A stretch of DNA of 6,780 nucleotides from Gammaproteobacteria bacterium (GCA_030054245.1 JASGCH010000077.1:1-6780), one strand, 5' to 3'. Numbered from the stretch's first letter, positions 1-6,780 are shown. Numbers and translations are program-made. Notes: a model not told the origin generated them from the letters alone.

Positions 1-592
1 TTAAAAATTTCGCTTCGCCAATAACATAATGACTATTGAAGCGCGCCACAAAATCCAAGCCTTTGTTGTGGTTGTAATTGAGGTGTTCATGGGCAAAAGC
101 CATCATTTCGGCGTCGCTGGCGTCTAAAACAGCATTTCCTTTGGTTTTTACAAATTCATCTAGTGGCAACGGATCGACCCCTAAGGCTTTGTTTCTTAAC
201 CAGCGTTTAAAAAACGGTCCAATTTGTCGATTGGTTTCTTTAGGCTCTGAACAACGAGCATACATGGTATCGAGTCCCATTTCGTACAGACGGCCAGAAA
301 GACGATCGACAGTTGCCGGATTTCGTTTCAATGCGTTTTTGTCCCGTTTAAGATACGCTACATAAGAGTCTTTGATTGGGAAAAGATTCAATTTGAAGAG
401 GTGTTGTAGAAGCAAAATATTGTCTCGCTTTGCGAACGCCTTTTCTACTTCTTTCCAAGATTGATTATCGATTTCTCGTATGCCTTCGGGGATGGTTGGA
501 TAAACTTTGAACAGATCGTCTAAATAACTACGCTGATTGGCGTAATCTATACTCAACTGTGTCCATGGATTGATAAGGTGGTTTTTCGTCAT
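1..592 (-). CDS. Type II restriction endonuclease, PD-(D/E)xK fold, possibly Tsp45I-like (N-terminal 197 residues, runs off left edge)
   Basis: Reading leftwards from the ATG at 592-590 gives an open frame of 197 codons with no stop before the window edge. The tta at 1-3 is out of frame, since the last whole codon is 4-2. The protein begins MTKNHLINPWTQLSIDYANQ. It contains FPIKDSYVAYLKRD (about residues 71-84), a CSEPKETNRQIGPFFKRW segment (114-131) and, at the end, GLDF (178-181) followed by VIGEAKFL (190-197). D180 with E193-x-K195 fits the metal-binding core of PD-(D/E)xK nucleases, so the enzyme probably cleaves DNA at a short site. The wording resembles Tsp45I-type enzymes as I remember them, but I cannot confirm the specificity. 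A partner methyltransferase is expected and is not in the window. There is no recognisable Shine-Dalgarno sequence, and a repeat end (599) lies 6 bases upstream of the start codon. The reading frame looks intact. Confidence 0.8.
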   Translation of the reverse strand, partial: MTKNHLINPWTQLSIDYANQRSYLDDLFKVYPTIPEGIREIDNQSWKEVEKAFAKRDNILLLQHLFKLNLFPIKDSYVAYLKRDKNALKRNPATVDRLSGRLYEMGLDTMYARCSEPKETNRQIGPFFKRWLRNKALGVDPLPLDEFVKTKGNAVLDASDAEMMAFAHEHLNYNHNKGLDFVARFNSHYVIGEAKFL

Positions 593-598
593 TATTTT

Positions 599-808
599 AA
601 GACTGTTGCACCATCGGCTGGTATCCCCCGCTCCTGCGTTATGTATGTGCCTCAGTTCGTTGCGCTAGGCATTGCGCTTTCGCTCCTGATCATATTCGTC
701 GATGCCGCTGGTTGCGTGGTGCGTGGAAGCTTGGTGCTTTGGTGGCCTGTCTGGGGTTTTGCAACCATCTTGTCACAGGATGGAGTGAGCGTAACCAGCT
801 GAATTTAG
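599..808 (+). repeat. Degenerate MITE-like repeat, copy A
   Basis: The left end starts AAGACTGTTGCACCATCGGC at 599 and includes a small ACCA/TGGT hairpin. The core block CTGCGTTAT is at 634-642. A segment from about 688 to 738 (TGATCATATTC, then GGTTGCGTGGTGCG, GGAAGC and GTGCTTTG) matches the corresponding parts of copies B and C. The decayed right end (GAGCGTAACCAGCTG near 788-802) aligns with GAGCGGTACCAGCCG of copy B. This copy is longer than the others, with extra sequence between core and right end, and it lacks a clear terminal GTCTT. It ends against the restriction gene start. Open frames through it are not supported as genes. Confidence 0.65.
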
Positions 809-829
809 AAGACTATTGCACCATTGGCT
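809..829 (+). repeat. Isolated left end of the same repeat family
   Basis: The sequence AAGACTATTGCACCATTGGC differs from the consensus left end by two substitutions (G to A and C to T). It directly abuts the right end of copy A, and no core or matching right end follows before the tRNA. It looks like the remnant of a second element or a duplicated terminus. Confidence 0.55.
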
Positions 830-986
830 CTCATCAGAAAAATTTGAGTGGGGATTATATTTTGGCGGAACAGAATTCAAAATTCCTTGGGATTTCTTGA
901 TGGAAACCTTCAGAAGGTTCTAGGAATGGGACCGCTTTCGGTGGAACCATTCATTATAAGAGTGAGTGGTGCATTGAAATTGTTTT
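830..986. other. Gene-free spacer with two small overlapping hairpins
   Basis: No gene is supported here. AACCTT (905-910) pairs with AAGGTT (914-919) over a 3-base loop. ACCG (931-934) pairs with CGGT (939-942). An alternative pairing joins GGTTC (916-920) to GAACC (944-948) and would exclude the first hairpin. The stretch lies downstream of the tRNA on the minus strand. Neither hairpin is followed by a T-run on that strand, so it is not called a terminator. Confidence 0.35.
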
Positions 987-1062
<76 letters not shown>

Positions 1063-1131
1063 AAGTTAGCTATGACTTGACTCTAGGCCTTGGTTAGAAA
1101 GTGCCATTCATTTCGCCCCATACTCATGGGC

Positions 1132-1295
1132 AAGACTGTTGCCCATTGGCGGCCGGTGCCGCGACTGCGTTATATTTCTCTGCGAATGCCCATCAGCGAA
1201 TGATTATCTTCGGAAATAAAACCGGTTGCGTGGTGCGCCGAAGCCTTGTACTTTGATAGTTCACCGAGCGGTACCAGCCGTCGGTGCAAAGGTCT
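1132..1295 (+). repeat. MITE-like repeat, copy B, with terminal inverted repeats
   Basis: The left end begins AAGACTGTTGCCCATTGGCG (1132). The right end (about 1264-1295) reads on the opposite strand as AGACCTTTGCACCGACGGCT, so the two ends are imperfect inverted repeats. The core begins GACTGCGTTAT (1163-1173) and contains ATGATTATCTTCGGAAATAA (from 1200), GGTTGCGTGGTGCG and AAGCCTTGTACTTTGA. The same blocks occur in copies A and C. The copy lies upstream of tRNA-Ala and downstream of gcvP, and makes up about half of the 1063-1379 spacer. No clear target-site duplication is seen. Confidence 0.75.
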
Positions 1296-1321
1296 CCAGC
1301 AATGAATGCGATCTCTTGAAA

Positions 1322-1346
1322 CTACTTAGTTGCCATTCTCAAGTAG
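1322..1346 (-). terminator. Weak candidate terminator after gcvP
   Basis: On the minus strand, downstream of the gcvP stop, CTACTT (1346-1341) can pair with AAGTAG (1327-1322) across a 13-base loop, followed by TTTC. The stem is only 6 bp and the T-run only three bases, so intrinsic termination here is possible but weakly supported. Confidence 0.25.
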
Positions 1347-1379
1347 GGTGATTATAACAGATATTGGTGCAATGGTTGA

Positions 1380-4205
1380 TCAATCGCTACAAGAACAAAA
1401 TAAATTCCTATCACCGTAGACATTGTCTATGCGGCTCACTGGCGGCCAATACTTTTGCAGTTTCAGATTAGCCGTTGGTAAGGCGGCTTGATTTCGAGTA
1501 TAAGGATGTGACCATGCGTCTGCACAAATATGTGACGCCGTATGAGGTGCATTTACCAAAGGATTGTCGTTAGTAGGCCAAATTCCATCCATTACCATTT
1601 GAATTTCTTTTCGAATGAGGATCATCGCTTCAATAAAACGATCGATTTCAGTCAAACTTTCACTTTCAGTAGGCTCTACCATGAGTGTACCCGGGACAGG
1701 GAAACTTAGGGTTGGGGCGTGGAATCCATAATCCATTAGTCTCTTGGCAACATCTTCGGCACTAATACCAGATTTTTCTTTAAGAGGGCGTAAATCTAAA
1801 ATACATTCATGGGCAACCTGACCCTCAGCACTGGTGTATAAAGTGGGATAATGGTCTTTCAGACGGTGGCTGATATAATTCGCTGAAAGAATCGCAATTT
1901 CCGTAGCTTTTGTCAAACCTTCAGCCCCCATCATGCGACAATACATCCAGCTTATGGGCAATACTAAGGCATTGCCAAGAGGGGCACCAGAGATAGGTCC
2001 TACCGATTGAGGAGTTAAACTTGTTAAGTCAGTGGGTAAATAAGGGGCTAATTCCGCGGATAGACAGACTGGTCCTACCCCAGGTCCCCCTCCTCCGTGG
2101 GGGATACAAAAGGTTTTATGTAAATTTAAGTGACTGACATCGCCACCAAAAGCACCTGGCGAAGCCCAGCCAACCATGGCATTCATGTTAGCACCATCAA
2201 TGTAAACTTTACCACCGTGCGCATGCACTGTATCACATATTTCTCGTATTTGAGTTTCAAATACTCCGTGAGTACTTGGATAGGTAATCATGAGTGTTGC
2301 CAGATTTTGGTTATGTAGTCGGCATTTTTCGCGTAAATCTTCTATATCGACATTGCCATTTTTATCAACGGCTACCATTACTATTTTCATTCCGACCATT
2401 TGTGCGCTGGCTGGGTTGGTGCCATGAGCCGAAGAAGGGATGAGGCAAACATTGCGGTGGCTTGCCCCATGACTCTCAAAATAAGCTTTGATAGCCAGTA
2501 AACCAGCGTATTCACCTTGGCTACCTGCATTGGGTTGTAAACTAATGGCTGTATAGCCTGTAATGGATTTTAACCAAGAGATTAATTGGTCTGATAGGAT
2601 TTGGTAACCTAAACGGTGTTCTTGGGGGGAATAGGGATGTATGTCGGCAAATTCCGGCCAACTGATGGGTAACATCTCGCTGGTGGCATTTAATTTCATA
2701 GTACAACTTCCTAGTGGAATCATACATCTATCCAGAGCTAAGTCCTTATCACTTAAACTGCGAATATAGCGCAACATCTCAGTCTCACTTCGGTGGGAAT
2801 GAAATACCTTGGCTTGTAAATAGCTAGATTTACGCAACAATTTAGCAAGATAAAAGGTGTGATCTAATGAATATTTCCAGGCAGATGGATGGCAGATTTT
2901 TTGGGTTATCCAATGATAGATGTCTCCAATATCTTGCTCATTAGTTGTTTCGTTTAGAGTAATGCTTATTTTATCAGTATCTATTTTTTTTAATAAGGCT
3001 TTGGATGCTATAGCTCTTTGGTAAATTGCATGTTGAGGGTTATCATCACTGCAAATAACCGTCAGGGTATCAAAAAAAGTTTCATTTACAAATTGATAAC
3101 CTTCGGAAGCCAATTGGTATTTAAGTTTGGCAGTTAAATCGGCTATTTTGCTGGCAATATAGTGTAATCCTTCGGGTCCATGATAAACTGCATACATACT
3201 TGAAACCACGGCGGGAAGTACTTGGGCGGTACAGATATTAGAAGTGGCTTTTTCACGACGAATATGTTGTTCGCGGGTTTGTAAAGCCAAGCGATAGGCC
3301 TTGTTTTTGTCAGCATCTACACTTATTCCAACCAATCGACCGGGTAGCGATCGCTTAAATTCATCCTTACAAGCCAAAAAACCTGCATGAGGTCCGCCAC
3401 AACCCATAGGAAGCCCCAATCTTTGAGATGATCCAGCAACAAAGTCTGCACCGACTTCTCCTGGTGGAATCAATAAGCTTAGTGCCAATAAATCGCAAGC
3501 TACTACGCTGAGCAACTTATTTTTCTGCATACTCGCAAGAATAGTGGCTAGGTCATAGACTTCACCGTACACATTAGGGTATTGAATGACTCCGGCAAAA
3601 CCGTCAGTTTTGAGTAAAAGTTCGGTAATGGGTACCAGTTCAATCTCTATCCCTAACGGATTACAGCGAGTTTTTATGACTTCAATGGTTTGCGGAAAAC
3701 AAGCTCGGTCCACATAAACCTTAGAAGAAGCAGTTGTACTACAGCGTTTTGCAAGGGTAATGGCTTCGGCTACTGAGGTTGATTCATCCAGCATAGAGGC
3801 ATTGGCAATCGGCATAGCGGTTAAATCTCCCACCATGGTCTGAAAATTCAAAAGTGCCTCTAGGCGCCCTTGGCTAATTTCTGCTTGATAAGGAGTGTAT
3901 GCCGTGTACCATGCAGGATTTTCTAGGATATTCCTTAAGATGACGCTGGGGGTAAAGTTTGGGTAATAACCTTGCCCTAAGTAACATTTAAAAACTTTAT
4001 TTTGAGCGGCAATGACTCTTAGTTCCGCCAATGCCTCGGCTTCTGTCGCGGCTTTTGGTAGTTTAAGCTCCTGATCCCTCTGAATATCTTGGGGGATTAA
4101 TCGCTGGATCCAATCCTTTCTGGATGACGCATCTAATACTTTTAACATAGAACTTTCTTCAAGTTCTGAAATGCCAATGTGTCTGTCAGCAAAAATATTC
4201 TGCAT
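1380..4205 (-). CDS. gcvP: Glycine dehydrogenase (decarboxylating), P protein of the glycine cleavage system
   Basis: This 941-residue cytoplasmic enzyme uses pyridoxal phosphate to decarboxylate glycine and passes the aminomethyl group to the lipoyl arm of GcvH. It is the full-length single-chain form, not the split GcvPA/GcvPB form. The N-terminal half holds RNILENPAWYTAYTPYQAEISQGR (91-114) and REQHIRREKATSNIC (311-325). The C-terminal half holds MIPLGSCTMKLN (495-506), SSAHGTNPASA (591-601) and the cofactor site SHLNLHKTFCIPHGGGGPG, with the PLP lysine at K697 and the glycine loop at 704-707. The C terminus is the usual DNVYGDRNLFCSC. Length and motifs are normal and the frame is unbroken. 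The start at 4205 precedes the conserved RHIG motif (8-11). It lies 7 bases after the gcvH stop, with no Shine-Dalgarno sequence, so translation may be coupled to gcvH. Confidence 0.98.
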   Translation of the reverse strand: MQNIFADRHIGISELEESSMLKVLDASSRKDWIQRLIPQDIQRDQELKLPKAATEAEALAELRVIAAQNKVFKCYLGQGYYPNFTPSVILRNILENPAWYTAYTPYQAEISQGRLEALLNFQTMVGDLTAMPIANASMLDESTSVAEAITLAKRCSTTASSKVYVDRACFPQTIEVIKTRCNPLGIEIELVPITELLLKTDGFAGVIQYPNVYGEVYDLATILASMQKNKLLSVVACDLLALSLLIPPGEVGADFVAGSSQRLGLPMGCGGPHAGFLACKDEFKRSLPGRLVGISVDADKNKAYRLALQTREQHIRREKATSNICTAQVLPAVVSSMYAVYHGPEGLHYIASKIADLTAKLKYQLASEGYQFVNETFFDTLTVICSDDNPQHAIYQRAIASKALLKKIDTDKISITLNETTNEQDIGDIYHWITQKICHPSAWKYSLDHTFYLAKLLRKSSYLQAKVFHSHRSETEMLRYIRSLSDKDLALDRCMIPLGSCTMKLNATSEMLPISWPEFADIHPYSPQEHRLGYQILSDQLISWLKSITGYTAISLQPNAGSQGEYAGLLAIKAYFESHGASHRNVCLIPSSAHGTNPASAQMVGMKIVMVAVDKNGNVDIEDLREKCRLHNQNLATLMITYPSTHGVFETQIREICDTVHAHGGKVYIDGANMNAMVGWASPGAFGGDVSHLNLHKTFCIPHGGGGPGVGPVCLSAELAPYLPTDLTSLTPQSVGPISGAPLGNALVLPISWMYCRMMGAEGLTKATEIAILSANYISHRLKDHYPTLYTSAEGQVAHECILDLRPLKEKSGISAEDVAKRLMDYGFHAPTLSFPVPGTLMVEPTESESLTEIDRFIEAMILIRKEIQMVMDGIWPTNDNPLVNAPHTASHICADAWSHPYTRNQAALPTANLKLQKYWPPVSRIDNVYGDRNLFCSCSD

Positions 4206-4212
4206 ACTTGGG

Positions 4213-4590
4213 TTATAAGTGTAAATTAATCAATAAATTATATTGATCTTGGTCTAACAATAGATCTAACTCAGGTGGTGAGTCTATTTTTAATTTAAAC
4301 AGCCAACCATCGCGTTGAGGTTGAGTGTTTACCAAGGTCGGATCGTGAATTAAGGCAGTGTTTATTTCGATGACCGTACCAGATATAGGACAAAAAATAT
4401 CAGCCGCGGCCTTCACTGATTCAATGACGCCAGCTACTGATTTTGCTTCTAAAAAGGTGTTAATTTTTGGCAGTTCTACATAAACTACATCGCCTAGCAG
4501 TTCTTGGGCATAACTGGTAATGCCCACAATGGCGTATCCATCCTCGTGGGCAGATACCCATTCATGGTCTTCGGTGTATTTAAATATCAT
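4213..4590 (-). CDS. gcvH: Glycine cleavage system H protein (lipoyl carrier)
   Basis: This 125-residue protein carries the aminomethyl intermediate from GcvP to GcvT on a lipoylated lysine. The sequence starts MIFKYTEDHEWV, the usual H-protein opening, and contains GITSYAQELLGDVVYVELP (23-41) and VIESVKAAADIFCPISG (55-71), in which K60 is the expected lipoylation site. Length is normal for the family. The frame stays open upstream to an ATG at 4776, but the extra 62 residues are translated repeat and spacer, and the protein homology begins exactly at 4590, so that start is chosen. No Shine-Dalgarno sequence precedes it. It is second in the gcvT-gcvH-gcvP operon, with a 218-base gap to gcvT and 7 bases to gcvP. 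Confidence 0.96.
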   Translation of the reverse strand: MIFKYTEDHEWVSAHEDGYAIVGITSYAQELLGDVVYVELPKINTFLEAKSVAGVIESVKAAADIFCPISGTVIEINTALIHDPTLVNTQPQRDGWLFKLKIDSPPELDLLLDQDQYNLLINLHL

Positions 4591-4620
4591 AGTATTGTAT
4601 TCAAAGAAAAAGGTATTTAT

Positions 4621-4647
4621 AAGATTGTTGCACCATCGGTTGGTGCC
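4621..4647 (+). repeat. Isolated repeat left end with perfect hairpin, in the gcvT-gcvH gap
   Basis: AAGATTGTTGCACCATCGGT, continuing to 4647, matches the family left end closely. GCACCA (4630-4635) and TGGTGC (4641-4646) form a perfect 6-bp stem around TCGGT. No core or right end follows. On the mRNA it lies about 30 bases upstream of the gcvH start, so the hairpin would be transcribed in the operon leader of gcvH. Confidence 0.6.
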
Positions 4648-4674
4648 GCCGCGGTTACACTTTGGCCTGCTATT

Positions 4675-4741
4675 CTCGCATATACTCAATATAAAAGACT
4701 GTTGCTCCATCAATTGCTTTATATCTGTCTTAATATGCGAG
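4675..4741 (-). repeat. Long imperfect stem-loop containing a second repeat end, gcvT-gcvH gap
   Basis: CTCGCATAT (4675-4683) and ATATGCGAG (4733-4741) are perfect 9-bp inverted repeats. Inside them AAGAC (4695-4699) pairs with GTCTT (4727-4731), after a 11-base bulge on one side. The inner left arm is another copy of the family left end (AAAGACTGTTGCTCCATCAA from 4694). The whole stretch could fold in the gcvT-gcvH mRNA and may be a processing or translation-control structure, or a decayed element. Confidence 0.45.
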
Positions 4742-4808
4742 GAGACGGGGAGTGGAGCTTTGGGGTAAATCGCCATTTTGGATAGCTTTGTAAGCGATCA
4801 ACGGGTTT

Positions 4809-5948
4809 TTATTTATTACGATGGTACTTATGAGGTACGAAAGGCAAAGGTTTAAGGGCAATAGGAATTCGGTGTGTTCGAACCATGGCATATAAATGAG
4901 AATTTATGGAATTTGCAATTTGAGATTGCTCTAACATTACAAATCCTATAGGCAATCCTAGGCTTGGACTCAACAAGCCGCTCGTAACGATGCCTACTTT
5001 TTTTTGTTGCTCATCGACAATTTCAGTTCCTTCACGAATTGGAATTTTATCTAACCCTACAAACCCATGGCGCTTTTGCTTGGTACCGGTTCTAAATTCC
5101 TCAAATATCTTTTCCCATCCGATAAACTTACCAGCTTTATCTCCTTCAGCTCGTCTGGTTTTTGGAATAGACCATAGTAAGTTGGCTGACATAGGAGTAG
5201 TCTGCTCGTTTAAATCATTGCCATATAAACACAATCCAGCTTCTAATCGTAATGAGTTTCTGGCACCTAAACCTATCGGTAAAACGGCTGGTTCCTGCAT
5301 CAGGGTCTGCACAAAAGATCGGCATATTTCATCGGGCAAAGATATTTCAAATCCATCTTCTCCGGTGTACCCACTTCTGGTAATAAATAAACGATGGCCA
5401 TTCCATGTGAAAAAATTACCTGATAAAAATAACAGCTCGGCAACTTTAGGCACTAATTTCTCTAGTATAGTGCAAGCTAAAGGCCCTTGTAGAGCCAAAA
5501 GCGATCTATTAGGTAACCACTCTGCTCGACAAGTTTCTGAAAAATTTTCTTGAAGAACCGCTTGTATATGTAAAAAATCTTTGTGTTTACAAGCACCATT
5601 TACGACTAAAAAATAATCCGACTCGCGCTTAACCACCATTAAATCATCCAAAATTCCTCCTTGTTGATTTAATAACAAAGCATATTTTTGTTGATAGGTT
5701 GCTTGTTTTTCAGCGTCAATGGGCAACAATAATTCCACCAATTGGGTGGAGTCTTGACCTGATAAAGAAATTTGCCCCATGTGTGAAATATCAAACAATC
5801 CCACTTGATTTCTAGTGTGCAAATGTTCTTGTAATAGACCTGTAGCGTAGTAGATTGGAAGGTTATAACCTGCAAATGGTACCATTTTACCTTTTTGAGA
5901 TAAATGCCATTCATAAAGTGCCGTATTTAATGTATTCATAGAAATCAT
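4809..5948 (-). CDS. gcvT: Aminomethyltransferase, T protein of the glycine cleavage system
   Basis: This 379-residue protein transfers the methylene group from the lipoyl arm of GcvH to tetrahydrofolate, releasing ammonia. It shows KMVPFAGYNLPIYY (21-34), GLFDISHMGQ (50-59), GGILDDLMV (97-105) with the conserved catalytic-region aspartates D101/D102, the SGYTGEDGFEI loop (192-202), GLGARNSLRLEAGLCLYGND (226-245) and a C-terminal PLPFVPHKY. Length is typical and the sequence resembles alphaproteobacterial GcvT. One oddity is N231, where nearly all members I know have Asp (GARD). The start is ATG at 5948; an in-frame ATG at 5939 (MNTLNTALYEWH) is equally plausible, since neither has a Shine-Dalgarno sequence. 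It is the first gene of the operon and is divergent from pyrH. Confidence 0.96.
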   Translation of the reverse strand: MISMNTLNTALYEWHLSQKGKMVPFAGYNLPIYYATGLLQEHLHTRNQVGLFDISHMGQISLSGQDSTQLVELLLPIDAEKQATYQQKYALLLNQQGGILDDLMVVKRESDYFLVVNGACKHKDFLHIQAVLQENFSETCRAEWLPNRSLLALQGPLACTILEKLVPKVAELLFLSGNFFTWNGHRLFITRSGYTGEDGFEISLPDEICRSFVQTLMQEPAVLPIGLGARNSLRLEAGLCLYGNDLNEQTTPMSANLLWSIPKTRRAEGDKAGKFIGWEKIFEEFRTGTKQKRHGFVGLDKIPIREGTEIVDEQQKKVGIVTSGLLSPSLGLPIGFVMLEQSQIANSINSHLYAMVRTHRIPIALKPLPFVPHKYHRNK

Positions 5949-6085
5949 GGTAAGTTGGTTATCTACATCATAAGGTCATCGTAGCACGATTTATCGCTTA
6001 GATCGACCTCGGTTATCAAAGGGTGTGGGCGTAAGAGGTAACGGTCTTTGTTTATAATAATAGCCTAACGCGATGGTAATGGTAA

Positions 6086-6113
6086 ATTATAGGGCTTCAA
6101 AAGGAGCCGCCAA
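6086..6113 (-). promoter_or_regulatory. Candidate promoter for gcvT-gcvH-gcvP
   Basis: On the minus strand a perfect -10 TATAAT (6091-6086) follows -35 TTGGCG (6113-6108) at 16-base spacing. Transcription would begin near 6079, giving a leader of about 130 bases before gcvT. I looked for a glycine riboswitch in that leader and saw none of its conserved core. A weaker extended -10 (TGCTACGAT, near 5971-5979) lies closer to the gene. Confidence 0.5.
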
Positions 6114-6122
6114 TATCTTTTC

Positions 6123-6303
6123 AAGACTGTTGCACAATCAGTGAGACTTTTTGAGACTTTTGCATAACTGACTGGACTATCAAATGACTGCGTTATGCGG
6201 TACTCACCATGATCATCTTTGGAAATGAAGCTGGGGGCGATCGCGGAAGCCTTGTAATTATGACAGCTCACCGATCGGCACCAGCCGATGGTGTAATCGT
6301 CTT
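6123..6303 (+). repeat. MITE-like repeat, copy C, with duplicated left end
   Basis: The left end AAGACTGTTGCACAATCAG (6123) and the right end, which reads AAGACGATTACACCATCGGC on the minus strand (6303 inwards), are inverted repeats. The right end has a hairpin, CACCA (6279-6283) with TGGTG (6289-6293). The core has GACTGCGTTAT (6186-6196), then ATGATCATCTTTGGAAATGA, GGAAGCCTTGTA and GCTCACCGATCGG, aligning with copy B. A second left-end-like sequence (AGACTTTTGCATAACTGACT) starts about 30 bases inside the first, next to a TGAGACTTTT direct repeat (6142-6161). The copy separates the two divergent promoter candidates. Confidence 0.75.
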
Positions 6304-6323
6304 TAAATTGAAATCCAGAATGC

Positions 6324-6352
6324 TTGAATGCCTAGCCACCCTCTTACATACT
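6324..6352 (+). promoter_or_regulatory. Candidate promoter for pyrH
   Basis: TTGAAT (6324-6329) and CATACT (6347-6352) are separated by 17 bases, each matching the sigma-70 consensus at 4 of 6 positions. The start point would be near 6359, leaving a leader of only about 10 bases before the pyrH ATG. It lies just outside the right end of repeat copy C. Support is moderate because both boxes are imperfect. Confidence 0.35.
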
Positions 6353-6368
6353 CATTTTCCTATGATTT

Positions 6369-6780
6369 ATGAATAAAAAACAGAGCCCTTATAAGCGAAT
6401 TTTATTAAAACTTTCTGGTGAGGCTTTGATGGGAAGCAAACTATTTGGTTTAGATAGTGAAACCATACATAGAATTGCACAAGAGATATTGGAAGTTTAT
6501 AGTTTAGGTATTCAAATAGGTATTGTCATTGGGGGGGGCAATATTTTTCGAGGGGTAGCTGGTGGTTCGGTGGGTATGGATCGTGCGACTGCCGATTACA
6601 TGGGTATGTTAGCAACGGTAATGAACTCAATGGCTTTGGCTGATGCTTTACAAAAAATGGGTATAGAGACTAAAGTGATGTCGGCTATCAATATAGACAA
6701 AATCGTAGAGCCTTATAGTCAATTTAAGGCTTTGGAATACTTACACAAAAAGTCTCTGGTTATTTTTGCCGCAGGTACAG
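6369..6780 (+). CDS. pyrH: UMP kinase (N-terminal 137 residues, runs off right edge)
   Basis: UMP kinase phosphorylates UMP to UDP with ATP in the cytoplasm and is an essential step of pyrimidine synthesis. The visible part shows YKRILLKLSGEALMG (8-22) with the phosphate-binding K14, the VIGGGNIFRG loop (53-62), GMDRATADYMGMLATVMN (69-86) including the UMP-site aspartate D76, and VIFAAGT (131-137) at the edge. This is the bacterial amino-acid-kinase-fold enzyme, and the MDRATADYMGM form points to Alphaproteobacteria. The ATG at 6369 is chosen because an earlier ATG at 6362 stops after four codons. No Shine-Dalgarno sequence is visible. The usual upstream neighbours rpsB and tsf are absent, replaced by the divergent gcv operon. 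About 100 residues remain beyond the window. Confidence 0.97.
   Translation, partial: MNKKQSPYKRILLKLSGEALMGSKLFGLDSETIHRIAQEILEVYSLGIQIGIVIGGGNIFRGVAGGSVGMDRATADYMGMLATVMNSMALADALQKMGIETKVMSAINIDKIVEPYSQFKALEYLHKKSLVIFAAGT

Noticed and set aside
1..3. A tta at the window start that could be read as a stop codon for the restriction gene.
   Set aside because: It is out of frame: counting from the ATG at 592, the last whole codon is 4-2 (Leu), so the gene continues past the edge.
1351..1382. Minus-strand TATAAT at 1356-1351 as a promoter for tRNA-Ala.
   Set aside because: No acceptable -35 box lies 15-19 bases upstream, and it is nearly 300 bases from the tRNA, with repeat copy B between.
4591..4776. 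N-terminal extension of GcvH by 62 residues from an ATG at 4776.
   Set aside because: The extra residues are translated repeat and spacer, and the canonical H-protein N terminus begins at 4590.
5949..6085. Glycine riboswitch in the gcvT leader.
   Set aside because: The leader is long enough for one aptamer, but I could not find the conserved glycine-aptamer core sequences or their paired arrangement.
6065..6271. Minus-strand 68-codon open frame.
   Set aside because: It lies across repeat copy C and the gcvT promoter candidate, and has no recognisable protein features.

Overview
The window most likely comes from a moderately AT-rich alphaproteobacterium. The strongest clue is the partial PyrH at the right edge, whose GMDRATADYMGMLATVMN stretch is the alphaproteobacterial form of UMP kinase (gammaproteobacterial enzymes usually carry a VVGDHMGM-type stretch here). 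GcvT also reads as alphaproteobacterial. The AT-rich codon use, rearranged gene order and decayed repeats in nearly every gap would suit a host-associated lineage such as Holosporales or Rickettsiales, but that placement is an inference.

Layout from left to right. At 1-592 (minus) is the N-terminal 197 residues of a type II restriction endonuclease of the PD-(D/E)xK fold, running off the left edge. At 599-829 lie degenerate repeat sequences. At 987-1062 (minus) is tRNA-Ala(GGC). At 1132-1295 is a second repeat copy. At 1380-5948 (minus) is a complete glycine cleavage operon, transcribed gcvT, gcvH, gcvP. At 5949-6368 is a divergent intergenic region with a promoter candidate for each side and a third repeat copy between them. 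At 6369-6780 (plus) are the first 137 codons of pyrH.

How the genes work together. GcvP (PLP decarboxylase), GcvH (lipoyl carrier) and GcvT (aminomethyltransferase) are three of the four parts of the glycine cleavage complex, which yields CO2, ammonia and 5,10-methylenetetrahydrofolate. The fourth, dihydrolipoamide dehydrogenase, is not here and is normally shared with the 2-oxoacid dehydrogenases. PyrH makes UDP for pyrimidine supply. The restriction enzyme is an accessory defence gene unrelated to these.

The least explained content is a family of short repeats. The left end reads AAGACTGTTGCACCATCGGC and continues into a sequence that folds on itself (GCACCA-N5-TGGTGC). An inverted version marks the right end, and a shared core starts with CTGCGTTAT. 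There are three long copies (599-808, 1132-1295, 6123-6303) and at least three isolated left ends (809, 4621, 4694). No transposase is present. The copies look like non-autonomous, MITE- or REP-like elements. No convincing new multi-gene system is visible.
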